In this document: positions 8,041 through 16,958 of the stretch, one piece after another | How the letters are laid out: every line of letters begins with the position of its first letter | How positions within the stretch are numbered: position 1 is the stretch's first letter | NCBI RefSeq assembly: GCF_003626635.1 | Contig: NZ_RAZT01000008.1 | Coordinates: 124,001 to 188,000, forward strand | DNA length: 64,000 bases | Origin: Micromonospora musae | GTDB taxonomy: Bacteria > Actinomycetota > Actinomycetes > Mycobacteriales > Micromonosporaceae | Reading direction: 5' to 3' | Translations under genes and position numbers: made by a program | The notes under the pieces: model-generated | Told to the model about the DNA's origin: nothing | What the model saw: only the letters and a program-made list of their open reading frames with translations | Databases searched by the model: none

Positions 8041-9246
8041 ATGGGGTACGACGAACCGGGCCGGGAAGCGCCCGTCGAGCCCTCGTCCGGGGTGCCCGCC
8101 GCCGTGCTGGACAACGTCTTCGACGACCCGTTCCACGGTGAGCCCGGTCGGGACCGCGTCGGGGTTCACATCGGCTGGGAGATCGTCCTGCTGATCGGGC
8201 TGGCCGCCGTCGTCTGGCTGCTCTGGCAAGAGGACCCGGCCGTGCTGCGTGCCACCGCGCTGCAGTCGCTGCTGGTCGACGTGGCCGCCCTCGGACTGCT
8301 CGTGCTCGCCGCCGGGCTGAGCCTGCGTACCGCCGCGGTGAACCTCGCCATCGGGCCGGTCGCGATCGCCGCCGGGCTGCACTTCGCCGAGCAGAGCGAC
8401 CGTGGGGTGCTGGCCGCCATGGCCCCGGCCGCCGTGGTCGCCGCGATCGCCGGCCTGCTCCTCGGGCTGGCCGTGGTGGTGCTGCACGTGCCGGGCTGGG
8501 CGGCGAGCCTCGCCGGGGCGGCGGGCGTCATCGTGTACATCGAGCAGCGCTCCACGCCGGTGCTGGTGCAGGGTGAGTACGACCCGCGCCGGCACGCGTA
8601 CTACCTCGTCGCCGGCTTCGCCGCGGTGGCCGTCCTCGGCGGCCTCTTCGGCGCGATCCGGCCGGTCCGTCGGCTCGTCGGCCGGTTCCGTCCGGTGGCG
8701 GATCCGGCGCGCCGCCGCGGGGCGGTTGCCGCGGTCGTCACCGCTGGCGCGTTGATCGGCTCGACCCTGCTGGCCATGCTGGCCGGTGTCCTCGTCGCCG
8801 CCAACGACGCCGCACCGGTGGCCCCCACCACCGGCCTGGACTGGACGGTGCTCGCCGTCGGCGTGGCGCTGCTCGGCGGCACCAGCGCGTACGGCCGCCG
8901 TGGCGGGATCTTCGGCACCGTCTTCGCGGTCGGGCTGGTCAGCGCGTTCCTCGCCTATGTCGACGCGCGCGACTGGACGGTGAGCCGGTGGGCGGTCGGC
9001 GGCGCGGCCCTGGGGATCGGGCTGCTCGTCACCCGGCTCATCGAGCGGTACGGGCGTCCCGGATCGCCCACCGTGCAGACGCCGGAGCCGCCCGCCGACG
9101 GCACGATCAGCTCGGGTTGGACGGTGCCCGGGCCGGTGGAGGACTGGCCGCCGGTCCTGCCGACACCGGCCGCGGACGCGCCGCTGGACCCGTGGCGGTC
9201 GCCCCGCTGGGAGAGCGAACCGCGCCGCTGGGACGACGCCCGCTGA
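8041..9246 (+). CDS. RbsC-like (BPD_transp_2) membrane protein, orphan
   Basis: This 401-residue polytopic protein starts at ATG 8041, chosen because a GGGGGAGG ribosome site sits just upstream; an in-frame extension to 7918 lacks one. After a polar N-terminus of about 40 residues it has eight to ten hydrophobic segments and ends with a Pro/Trp-rich tail of about 70 residues. The pattern of Ala/Gly-rich helices with GLHF, LVTRL and YGRRGGIFG loops resembles ribose-type ABC permeases (RbsC). No ATPase or binding-protein gene is adjacent, so it may be a stand-alone member with another role. The transport function is inferred. Confidence 0.7.
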   Translation: MGYDEPGREAPVEPSSGVPAAVLDNVFDDPFHGEPGRDRVGVHIGWEIVLLIGLAAVVWLLWQEDPAVLRATALQSLLVDVAALGLLVLAAGLSLRTAAVNLAIGPVAIAAGLHFAEQSDRGVLAAMAPAAVVAAIAGLLLGLAVVVLHVPGWAASLAGAAGVIVYIEQRSTPVLVQGEYDPRRHAYYLVAGFAAVAVLGGLFGAIRPVRRLVGRFRPVADPARRRGAVAAVVTAGALIGSTLLAMLAGVLVAANDAAPVAPTTGLDWTVLAVGVALLGGTSAYGRRGGIFGTVFAVGLVSAFLAYVDARDWTVSRWAVGGAALGIGLLVTRLIERYGRPGSPTVQTPEPPADGTISSGWTVPGPVEDWPPVLPTPAADAPLDPWRSPRWESEPRRWDDAR

Positions 9247-9287
9247 GCTGGGGCCATGTCCGACGAGCCGGAGGTGATCTCGGCGGT

Positions 9288-9293
9288 TAGGCT
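9288..9293 (+). promoter_or_regulatory. -10 hexamer TAGGCT, leaderless promoter
   Basis: TAGGCT lies seven bases before the ATG at 9301, with no Shine-Dalgarno in between. The same hexamer recurs before several other starts in this window. Confidence 0.6.
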
Positions 9294-9300
9294 CGGCGGC

Positions 9301-9609
9301 ATGAGCGAGACACCTGCCACCCCCACCGGCGGTCACACCTTCGCGGAGTTGGACGCACTCCCCACCGAGGAGCTGCGGGAGCGGGCGTTCGCGCTCGCCC
9401 GGGAGCGGGTCGACGTCGGCTTCTTCTGGTCGGTGCTGCGTCACCTGCCGAACGCGGACGAGGCGGCCGCGCTGGACGGCGCCCCGAACTCCGTCGGGCC
9501 GATCATCGACGAGGCCGCCGCGCTCCTGCGGGAGCTCTCCGGCCACGACTACGAGGAGACGGCCCCGCTGCTGCGGGCCGCCTTCATCGACTACCTGATG
9601 AAGCACTGA
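9301..9609 (+). CDS. Conserved small acidic protein of unknown function
   Basis: This 102-residue, strongly acidic and probably helical protein (FAELDALPTEELRERAF, RVDVGFFWSVLRHLPNADEA) has no membrane segment. The start at 9301 is set by the TAGGCT hexamer seven bases upstream, giving a leaderless mRNA; an in-frame ATG at 9256 would lie upstream of that promoter. I do not recognise a family. Its codon use is typical of the genome, so it is likely a real, vertically inherited gene. Confidence 0.75.
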   Translation: MSETPATPTGGHTFAELDALPTEELRERAFALARERVDVGFFWSVLRHLPNADEAAALDGAPNSVGPIIDEAAALLRELSGHDYEETAPLLRAAFIDYLMKH

Positions 9610-9664
9610 CGCGACAGGTACTCGGAGATCCGCCCGCCTCCGCGGGCCGGGAACGGACAACATC

Positions 9665-10165
9665 ATGGCGCTCACCAACCGGACCGGCGCGGTCAGCCGG
9701 TACGGCGCGGCCGCCGGCACCGGCGCGCTCGCCGCGCTCGTGCTCGTGGCCGTGGCCGGCAGCCCGGCGTACACCGGCTGGGCCGGGAACCACACCGATC
9801 CGAACTCGGCGGCCGGCTGGTACCTGCGGCTGCTCGCCTGGCCGGCCTGGCGGATCCACGACGGCGACCAGGGCGGCGGGGTGTTCGCCGCCGACCTGCG
9901 GGCCATCCTGCTGGTGATCCTCGCGGCGGCGCTGCTCTACGTGCTGCCGGCCTCGCAGGTGGCCCGGGTGCCGGGCGGGTTCAGCCAGTTCTTCTCCGGC
10001 TGGGCGGCGTTCGTGCTGGCCGGCGGCCTCGCCGGGCTGCTGGCGGTCCTCCTCGGGCCGGGGCCGTCGATGCTCGGCGCGTTGCAGGCCGCCGGTGAGG
10101 GGGCCAGCTACGGATTCCTCAGCGGCTGGGTCATCGGCGTGGCCAGCCTCGGCGGCCGCGCCTGA
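9665..10165 (+). CDS. Small polytopic membrane protein of unknown function
   Basis: This 166-residue protein has four hydrophobic segments (near residues 15-35, 78-98, 112-132 and 142-162). The extracytoplasmic loop after segment 1 is rich in Trp/Asn/Asp (AYTGWAGNHTDPNSAAGWY). No enzyme motif was seen. It is followed by a hairpin (10176-10194) and faces the convergent transporter ATPase gene. Confidence 0.75.
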   Translation: MALTNRTGAVSRYGAAAGTGALAALVLVAVAGSPAYTGWAGNHTDPNSAAGWYLRLLAWPAWRIHDGDQGGGVFAADLRAILLVILAAALLYVLPASQVARVPGGFSQFFSGWAAFVLAGGLAGLLAVLLGPGPSMLGALQAAGEGASYGFLSGWVIGVASLGGRA

Positions 10166-10175
10166 TCCAGCCGGT

Positions 10176-10194
10176 CCGGGGCCCGTCGCCCCGG
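10176..10194. terminator. Hairpin between convergent genes
   Basis: CCGGGGC and GCCCCGG form a seven-pair stem around a five-base loop, between the convergent genes ending at 10165 and 10295. There is no T-tract. Confidence 0.4.
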
Positions 10195-10294
10195 CCGCAC
10201 CTGATCTCACGGTCGGCCACGGGCGAGGCGGCGGCGGCACGAGGCGTGGGCGACCCGGGACGGCCGCGCGGTTCCCGCTCCGCCCGGCCGGTCA

Positions 10295-11329
<1,035 letters not shown>

Positions 11330-11331
11330 GT

Positions 11332-12018
11332 ATGTCCTTCCGCCTGAGCTACCGGGCCGACCCGGGCAACCCGTGGTTCTCCTGGCAGTACCTGCGGGAC
11401 AACTCTGACACGCTCACCGTCGCGCTGCGCGACCACGCCTCGCTGACCGCCCGCGCGGTGCTGATCGCCGCCCTGATCGCCGTGCCGCTGGCCGTGGTGG
11501 CGTACTGGTTCCGTCCCCTCGCCGGCCCGATCCTCGCCTTCACCGGGGTGCTCTACACCATTCCCTCCCTGGCCCTCTTCGCGTTCATCGCCCCCTACCT
11601 GGGCATCGGTACGGTGACGGTGCTCACCGTGGTGGTGCTCTACGCCCTGCTCGTGATCGTGCGTAACACGGTCGCCGGGTTGACCCAGGTGCCGCCCGAG
11701 GTGCGGGAGGCGGCCGAGGGCATGGGTTACGGCCGGTGGGGGCGGCTGTTCCGGATCGAGCTGCCGCTCGCCCTGCCGGGGATCCTCACCGGGCTGCGGC
11801 TGGCGACCGTCTCGACCGTGGCGCTGGTCACCGTCGGGGTGGTGGTGGGGCGTGGCGGACTCGGCCAGGTGATCTTCGCCGGCTTCCAGAACAACTTCTA
11901 CAAGGCGCAGATCATGGCTGGGACGCTGCTCTGTGTCCTGCTCGCCCTGGTGCTGGACCTGATCCTCGCCGGGGTCGGCCGGCTGCTCACCCCGTGGCTC
12001 ACCCGGAGATCCTCATGA
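11332..12018 (+). CDS. OpuCB/ProW-type ABC permease
   Basis: This 228-residue permease has about five membrane segments and the binding-protein-dependent transport EAA-type loop (EVREAAEGMGYGRWGRLFRIELPLALPG). Features such as YTIPSLALFAFIAPYLGIG and the late GRGGLGQVIFAG are typical of OpuCB/OpuBB subunits for glycine betaine, choline or carnitine. A TAACGT hexamer lies seven bases before the ATG, suggesting a leaderless mRNA. Its stop overlaps the next permease start (ATGA). Confidence 0.93.
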   Translation: MSFRLSYRADPGNPWFSWQYLRDNSDTLTVALRDHASLTARAVLIAALIAVPLAVVAYWFRPLAGPILAFTGVLYTIPSLALFAFIAPYLGIGTVTVLTVVVLYALLVIVRNTVAGLTQVPPEVREAAEGMGYGRWGRLFRIELPLALPGILTGLRLATVSTVALVTVGVVVGRGGLGQVIFAGFQNNFYKAQIMAGTLLCVLLALVLDLILAGVGRLLTPWLTRRSS

Positions 12019-12737
12019 GCGTCATCGAGCAGGCCGTCGTCTGGCTCAACGACCCGCTGAACTGGACCAACCCCGGCGGGGTGCTGGACCGGCTCGGCGA
12101 GCACCTGGTCCTCTCCGCCGCCGCAGTCGCGCTGGGCTGCCTGGTGGCCTGGCCGATCGGGCTCTGGCTCGGCCACACCGGGCGCGCCGGTGGCCTGGTC
12201 GTGCTGGTGGCCAACGTGACTCTCGCCATCCCGACGCTCGCCCTGCTCACCATCCTGCCGCTGACCTTCCTCGGTTTCGGGCGGCCGTCGGTGATCGTCG
12301 CGTTGGCGGTCTTCGCGCTGCCGCCGCTGCTGGCCAACGCGTACACGGGGGTGCGGCAGGCCGATCCGGAGGCGCGGGACGCCGCACGCGGCATGGGGCT
12401 CTCCGGCTGGCAGGTGCTACGGCAGGTGGAGCTGCCGCTCGCCGTGCCGTACCTGGCGGCCGGGTTCCGGACCGCCGCCGTGCAGGTGGTGGCCACCGCG
12501 GCGCTCGCCTCGTTCGTCAACGGCGGCGGGCTGGGCCAGATCATCCGGGCCGGGTTCGGGTTGGACATCGCCGCCGGTGGTGGCCAGATCCTCGCCGGGG
12601 GTGTGCTGGTGGCGGCGCTCGCCGTCTCGGTGGAGGTGGTGCTGGCCCTGGTCGAGCGGGCGGTCACGCCGCGCCAGCTGCGCGCGGCGCGCCGGGGCGC
12701 GAACCGCCGGGCCGCCGACGCGGTCGCCGGCGGCTGA
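12015..12737 (+). CDS. OpuCD/ProW-type ABC permease, second subunit
   Basis: This 240-residue paralogue of the preceding permease likely pairs with it in a heterodimeric membrane channel. It shows LAIPTLALLTILPLTFLGFG, the EAA-like loop DPEARDAARGMGLSGWQVLR and VNGGGLGQIIRAGFG. ATG 12015 overlaps the upstream stop by four bases. The basic C-terminal tail is probably cytoplasmic. About 275 bases separate it from the binding-protein gene, with no clear ORF in that gap. Confidence 0.93.
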   Translation: MSVIEQAVVWLNDPLNWTNPGGVLDRLGEHLVLSAAAVALGCLVAWPIGLWLGHTGRAGGLVVLVANVTLAIPTLALLTILPLTFLGFGRPSVIVALAVFALPPLLANAYTGVRQADPEARDAARGMGLSGWQVLRQVELPLAVPYLAAGFRTAAVQVVATAALASFVNGGGLGQIIRAGFGLDIAAGGGQILAGGVLVAALAVSVEVVLALVERAVTPRQLRAARRGANRRAADAVAGG

Positions 12738-13013
12738 CGGCGGAGCAGCGCGGCCCGGCGGTCGTGGTCGACGACCGGGGGCCACGGGGCCGGAGTGGTC
12801 GGCGGGACCGCTGTGGCCCTGGTCACGTGGCCGAACGCCGCCACACCCCCTCCCGCCTGGCGAGACGGTGACGATCAGGTGACGAACCTCCCCTCCGGTT
12901 GTCGTACTCGGCTGGAGGATGTTGGGTGGACGTCGCGGGCATCGGAACGATCGCCCGTCGGACACGCGGCCGGCCCGGAAGGGTCGCGCCGGGACACGGA
13001 AGGCGGGCTATAC

Positions 13014-14015
13014 ATGCGCGCACGTATTCGACTGGCCGTCGGCGCTGCGGCGGCCCTCACCGCCGCCGGACTGCTGAGCGGCTGCGGCGGCGCCGGCTCG
13101 TCCGGCACCGACGCCCCGAAGCAGGAGGCGAGCGGGGCGGGCTGCGCCCCGGTCGCGGGGGACCAGCTGATGGTCCTCGCCGACGACAAGGGGCAGCAGA
13201 ACAGCGACAACGTCATCCCGGCCGTCAACGCCGACGCGGCGAACCCGCAGCTGCTCGCCGCGGTCGACAAGGTCTCCGCCGCGCTGGACACGCCGAAGCT
13301 CATCCAGCTCAACAAGGCTGTCGACGTGGACCGCAAGACCCCGAAGACCGCCGCGGAGGAGTTCGCCTCGGCGAACAACCTCACCGCGGGGATCGCCAAG
13401 GGCCCGGGCGGGCCGCTCGTGGTCGGCGCCGCCAACTTCAGCGAGAGCGAGACGCTCGGCGAGCTCTACCGGATCGTGCTGACCGCCGCCGGCTACCAGG
13501 TCCGCGTGCAGCAGATCGGCAGCCGGGAGCTCTACGAGCCCGCCCTGGAGAAGGGCGAGATCCAGGTGGTCCCGGAGTACGCCGCGAGCATGGCCGAGTT
13601 CCTCAACACCAAGGCCAACGGCCCGAACGCCAAGCCGGTCGCCTCGCCGGAGATCGACAAGACCGTGACCGCGCTGCGGGCCGAAGGCGACAAGGTGGGC
13701 ATCACCTTCGGCACGCCGTCGGCCGCCCAGGACCAGAACGCCTTCGCGGTCACCAAGGCGTTCTCCGACAAGTACGGCGTCAAGACCCTCTCCGAGCTGG
13801 CCAGCAAGTGCTCCGGCCAGGCGACCGTGCTGGCCGGGCCGCCGGAGTGCCCGCAGCGGGTGACCTGCCAGGCCGGCCTGGTCCAGGTCTACAACTTCCA
13901 CGCGGGCTCCTTCAGCTCGCTGGACGCCGGTGGTCCGCAGACCAAGAACGCGCTGAAGACCGGTAGCGCCAGCGTGGGCCTCGTCCTCTCCTCGGACGGC
14001 GCGCTCGCCGGCTGA
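13014..14015 (+). CDS. Compatible-solute ABC transporter binding lipoprotein with permuted OpuAC domain
   Basis: This 333-residue secreted lipoprotein captures the substrate (probably glycine betaine, choline or a relative) for the adjacent transporter. The signal peptide ends in a lipobox LLSGC with Cys24. The domain order is unusual. Residues 51-123 (LMVLADDKGQQNSDNVIPAV; KLIQLNKAVDVD) match what is normally the C-terminal part of OpuAC/ProX proteins. Residues 134-333 (LVVGAANFSESETLGELY; VVPEY; GLVLSSD) match the normal N-terminal part. This suggests a circular permutation. ATG 13014 follows a GGAAGG ribosome site. A strong terminator hairpin follows the gene. Confidence 0.9.
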   Translation: MRARIRLAVGAAAALTAAGLLSGCGGAGSSGTDAPKQEASGAGCAPVAGDQLMVLADDKGQQNSDNVIPAVNADAANPQLLAAVDKVSAALDTPKLIQLNKAVDVDRKTPKTAAEEFASANNLTAGIAKGPGGPLVVGAANFSESETLGELYRIVLTAAGYQVRVQQIGSRELYEPALEKGEIQVVPEYAASMAEFLNTKANGPNAKPVASPEIDKTVTALRAEGDKVGITFGTPSAAQDQNAFAVTKAFSDKYGVKTLSELASKCSGQATVLAGPPECPQRVTCQAGLVQVYNFHAGSFSSLDAGGPQTKNALKTGSASVGLVLSSDGALAG

Positions 14016-14027
14016 CCCCTCTGCGCG

Positions 14028-14065
14028 GGCCCGGCCCGGTCGGCTTCGGCCGGCCGGGCCGGGCC
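14028..14065 (+). terminator. Terminator of the compatible-solute transporter operon
   Basis: A 17-pair GC-rich stem with one G-T pair closes on a TTCG tetraloop and is followed by TTCTTCGG. It lies 13 bases after the binding-protein stop. Confidence 0.75.
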
Positions 14066-14133
14066 TTCTTCGGGTCGATCCCGGGTACGGCCGCGGTGGC
14101 ACGGGCCCATTCCCACCCGAAGCCGACTCTCGG

Positions 14134-14139
14134 TAGGCT
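14134..14139 (+). promoter_or_regulatory. -10 hexamer TAGGCT, leaderless promoter
   Basis: TAGGCT ends eight bases before the ATG at 14148, which has no ribosome-binding sequence. Confidence 0.55.
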
Positions 14140-14147
14140 GCACAGCC

Positions 14148-15749
14148 ATGCCGGCCCCCGAAGCCATGCGTAGCCGTTCCCTCCTGACGGCCCTCTTCTG
14201 GATCGGAGTGGGACTGGCGCCGGTGGCGGCGCTGATCCTGCTGGTCGCCGACGGCAATGGGACGCTGCGCTTCGGCGCGGTGCTCGCCATCCTGGCCGTG
14301 GTGCTGATCGGCCTGTCGATCGCGCTCCGCCCCGACGGGGAGAGTGGCCAGGGCCGCGTCGACGAGGTTCTCGACGAGCTGGACGAGCTCCGCCGTGAGC
14401 TGCGCAGTGAGATCGTGGCCGCCGCGCAACGCGGAAACCAGGCTCTCGACCAGGCCCAGCGGGCCCAGGAGGCGGTGACCGCGGTACGCCGCAGGCTGGA
14501 GGCGACCAGTGCCGCCCTCGCCGGTGCGGCCCTGGGCGGGGCCGAGGAGCCGGTTGGGTCAGGTCGGGCCCGGGTGCCGGTCGCCGAGCCCGAGGAGGAC
14601 GTTCCGACCGGACGCGCGCGGGCGCCCCGGGAGGAGCCCGAGCCCCGCTGGGCCCGCTCCGGCGGGGCGGACGACGAGGAGCTGGCCCCCCGTTCGGCGT
14701 CGGGCCGGCACGGCGCCGACCGTCCGGACCCCGAGCCGGAGCGGCCGGCCGTCGGGACGTACGGCGAGCGGGCCGGCTCGGCCGGGGCGTACGGCGATCG
14801 TGCCGCGGCCGCCGGGTACGGCGGCGAGCGTGCGGGCGCCGCGGCCGGCGGCTACGCCGCCGCGCCCCGTCCCGGCGAGCCGGAGGGCCGGGGGGAGCCG
14901 CGGCCGCTGGGCGTGGTCCGGCACACCGAGACGGTGCACGTCACCACCCGGCACACGATCGTGGACGGCGGCCCGGCGGAGTCGGCCAGCGGGCGGTACG
15001 GCGGCGGGTACTCGGGCGGCTGGTCGCCGCCGGCCGAGGAGCGGCAGTGGGGCGCCGCCGAGGAGCGGTGGCCGGGCGGCAACCCGCAGGAGCGCTCCTG
15101 GTCCGGGTACGCCGGGCAGGACGAGCGCCCCCGCTCCGGTGACGAGCGCCCGTGGGCGGGCGCCGGTGGCCCGCGTGACGAGCCCGGCTGGGATGATCCG
15201 CGCGACGACCGGGTTCGCTCGGGTCGGCGCGACGAGCGGGGCTGGTCGGCCCCGGAGGGCCAGTGGGACCGGGCGGAGCCGCCGGCCGGCCCGGAGGCGC
15301 GGGGCTGGGGTGAGCCGGCGGAGCCGGACCGGCCGGTGCAGGCGGACGAGACCGGCCAGTACTGGGCGCAGCTGCGCGCCGGTGACCGGTGGGCCTCGGT
15401 CCGGGAGGACGACCGGGGCCGGGAGCTGCGGATGGGCGAGCGGCGGGCCGAGGCGCACGCCGACGCGACCGGCAGTGAGTACCGGGTCGCCGACCGCTGG
15501 GCGTCGGTCCGTCGGGACGAGCCGCGCCGCGAGTACGACCGGGGCCGCGACGAGGGCCGGCGGGGCGGCTGGATCGAGCCGGAGGAGCGGGCGCTGCCTG
15601 CCGGCGGGGTACCCGTGCCCGACGAGTGGCGCCCGCCGCGCCAGCGGGGGCCGGTCGACGCCGAGCCGGAGCGGGTGAGCCGCCGCCCGCGGGTCGACGA
15701 GGACCCCTACGGCTACCCGCCCCGCGACGACGGCTCCCGCTGGCGCTGA
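14148..15749 (+). CDS. Two-helix membrane protein with long disordered charged tail
   Basis: The predicted protein has 533 residues. Two membrane segments lie near residues 12-34 and 43-63. A probable coiled coil follows (about 70-125; VDEVLDELDELRRELRSEI). Beyond that are roughly 400 residues of low-complexity Gly/Arg/Glu/Asp/Pro sequence with repeated RWASVRxDxxRxE units near residues 415-465. No enzymatic domain is visible. The layout suggests a membrane-anchored cytoplasmic scaffold, but function is unknown. The start is supported by TAGGCT eight bases upstream; ATG 14166 is an alternative. Confidence 0.75.
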   Translation: MPAPEAMRSRSLLTALFWIGVGLAPVAALILLVADGNGTLRFGAVLAILAVVLIGLSIALRPDGESGQGRVDEVLDELDELRRELRSEIVAAAQRGNQALDQAQRAQEAVTAVRRRLEATSAALAGAALGGAEEPVGSGRARVPVAEPEEDVPTGRARAPREEPEPRWARSGGADDEELAPRSASGRHGADRPDPEPERPAVGTYGERAGSAGAYGDRAAAAGYGGERAGAAAGGYAAAPRPGEPEGRGEPRPLGVVRHTETVHVTTRHTIVDGGPAESASGRYGGGYSGGWSPPAEERQWGAAEERWPGGNPQERSWSGYAGQDERPRSGDERPWAGAGGPRDEPGWDDPRDDRVRSGRRDERGWSAPEGQWDRAEPPAGPEARGWGEPAEPDRPVQADETGQYWAQLRAGDRWASVREDDRGRELRMGERRAEAHADATGSEYRVADRWASVRRDEPRREYDRGRDEGRRGGWIEPEERALPAGGVPVPDEWRPPRQRGPVDAEPERVSRRPRVDEDPYGYPPRDDGSRWR

Positions 15750-15770
15750 CCGGCGCCGCCCGGGGCCGGC

Positions 15771-16958
15771 CTACTTGTCGATGTCGCCGACCACGAAGAA
15801 CATCGAGCCGAGGATCGCGATCAGGTCCGGCACCAGGCAGCCCGGCAGCAGGGTCGCCAACGCCTGCACGTTGGCGTACGACGCGGTGCGCAGCTTCAAC
15901 CGCCACGGCGTCTTCTCGCCCCGCGAGACGAGGTAGTAGCCGTTGACGCCGAGCGGGTTCTCGGTCCACGCGTAGGTGTGCCCCTCGGGTGCCTTGACCA
16001 CCTTCGGCAGCCGCGTGTTCACCGGCCCGGTGAGCCGGTCGACCCGCTCCAGGCACTGCTCGGCGAGGTCGAGCGAGACGTACACCTGCTCGAGCAGGAG
16101 CTCGAACCGGGCGTGGCAGTCCCCGGCGGTCCGCGTCACCACCGGCACGTTCAGCTCGTCGTAGGCGAGGTAGGGATCGTCGCGGCGCAGGTCCAGGTCG
16201 AGGCCGGAGGCGCGGGCGACCGGGCCGGAGGCCCCGAACGCCGCGGCGTCCGCCGCCGAGAGCACCCCGACGCCGACGGTACGGGCCAGGAAGATCTCGT
16301 TGCGCCGGATCAGGTCGTCCAGGTCGGGCATTCGTCGGCGTACCTCACCGATGGCGGCCCGGGCCCGGCCGGTCCAGCCGGACGGCACCTCCTCCTTCAG
16401 CCCGCCCACCCGGTTGAACATGTAGTGGATGCGGCCGCCGGAGACCTCCTCCATCACCGTCTGGAGCGTCTCCCGTTCACGGAAGGCGTAGAACATCGGC
16501 GTGATCGCGCCGATCTCCAGGGGGTAGGAGCCGAGGAACATCAGGTGGTTGAGCACCCGGTTGAGCTCGGCGAGGGCCATCCGCAGCCAGGTCGCCCGCT
16601 CCGGCACCTCCAGCCCCATCAGCCGTTCGACGGCGAGCACCACGCCGAGCTCGTTCGAGAAGGCCGACAGCCAGTCGTGCCGGTTGGCCAGCACGATGAT
16701 CTGCCGGTAGTCGCGTACCTCGAAGAGCTTCTCCGCACCCCGGTGCATGTAGCCGACGATCGGTTCGGCCGAGACCACCCGCTCACCGTCGAGCACCAGC
16801 TTCAGTCGCAGCACCCCGTGGGTGGAGGGGTGCTGCGGGCCGATGTTGAGCACCATGTCGGTGCCGAGCTGCTCCCCGCCGGCACCCGCCACCAGGCCGG
16901 CTCCGGTGCCGACGGTCAGCTCACGGAGATCCCGGGCGTCGGTGGTCATGCCCGTCAT
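15771..16958 (-). CDS. nuoD: NuoD-like NADH-quinone oxidoreductase 49-kDa subunit, orphan copy
   Basis: NuoD is the quinone-site subunit of respiratory complex I. This 395-residue homologue has the family core LNIGPQHPSTHGVLRL, VGYMHRGAEKLFE, RLLNHLMFLG-like and ENPLGVNGYYLVS, and ends in the characteristic GDIDK. It lies outside any nuo operon and is slightly short for an actinobacterial NuoD (about 430-440). The ATG at 16958 overlaps by four bases the stop of the upstream MidA-type methyltransferase. Arg73 in MHRGAEK aligns with the arginine of mitochondrial NDUFS2 that is dimethylated by NDUFAF7, the MidA homologue. It may be a second NuoD or part of a hydrogenase-like complex. Confidence 0.92.
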   Translation of the reverse strand: MTGMTTDARDLRELTVGTGAGLVAGAGGEQLGTDMVLNIGPQHPSTHGVLRLKLVLDGERVVSAEPIVGYMHRGAEKLFEVRDYRQIIVLANRHDWLSAFSNELGVVLAVERLMGLEVPERATWLRMALAELNRVLNHLMFLGSYPLEIGAITPMFYAFRERETLQTVMEEVSGGRIHYMFNRVGGLKEEVPSGWTGRARAAIGEVRRRMPDLDDLIRRNEIFLARTVGVGVLSAADAAAFGASGPVARASGLDLDLRRDDPYLAYDELNVPVVTRTAGDCHARFELLLEQVYVSLDLAEQCLERVDRLTGPVNTRLPKVVKAPEGHTYAWTENPLGVNGYYLVSRGEKTPWRLKLRTASYANVQALATLLPGCLVPDLIAILGSMFFVVGDIDK

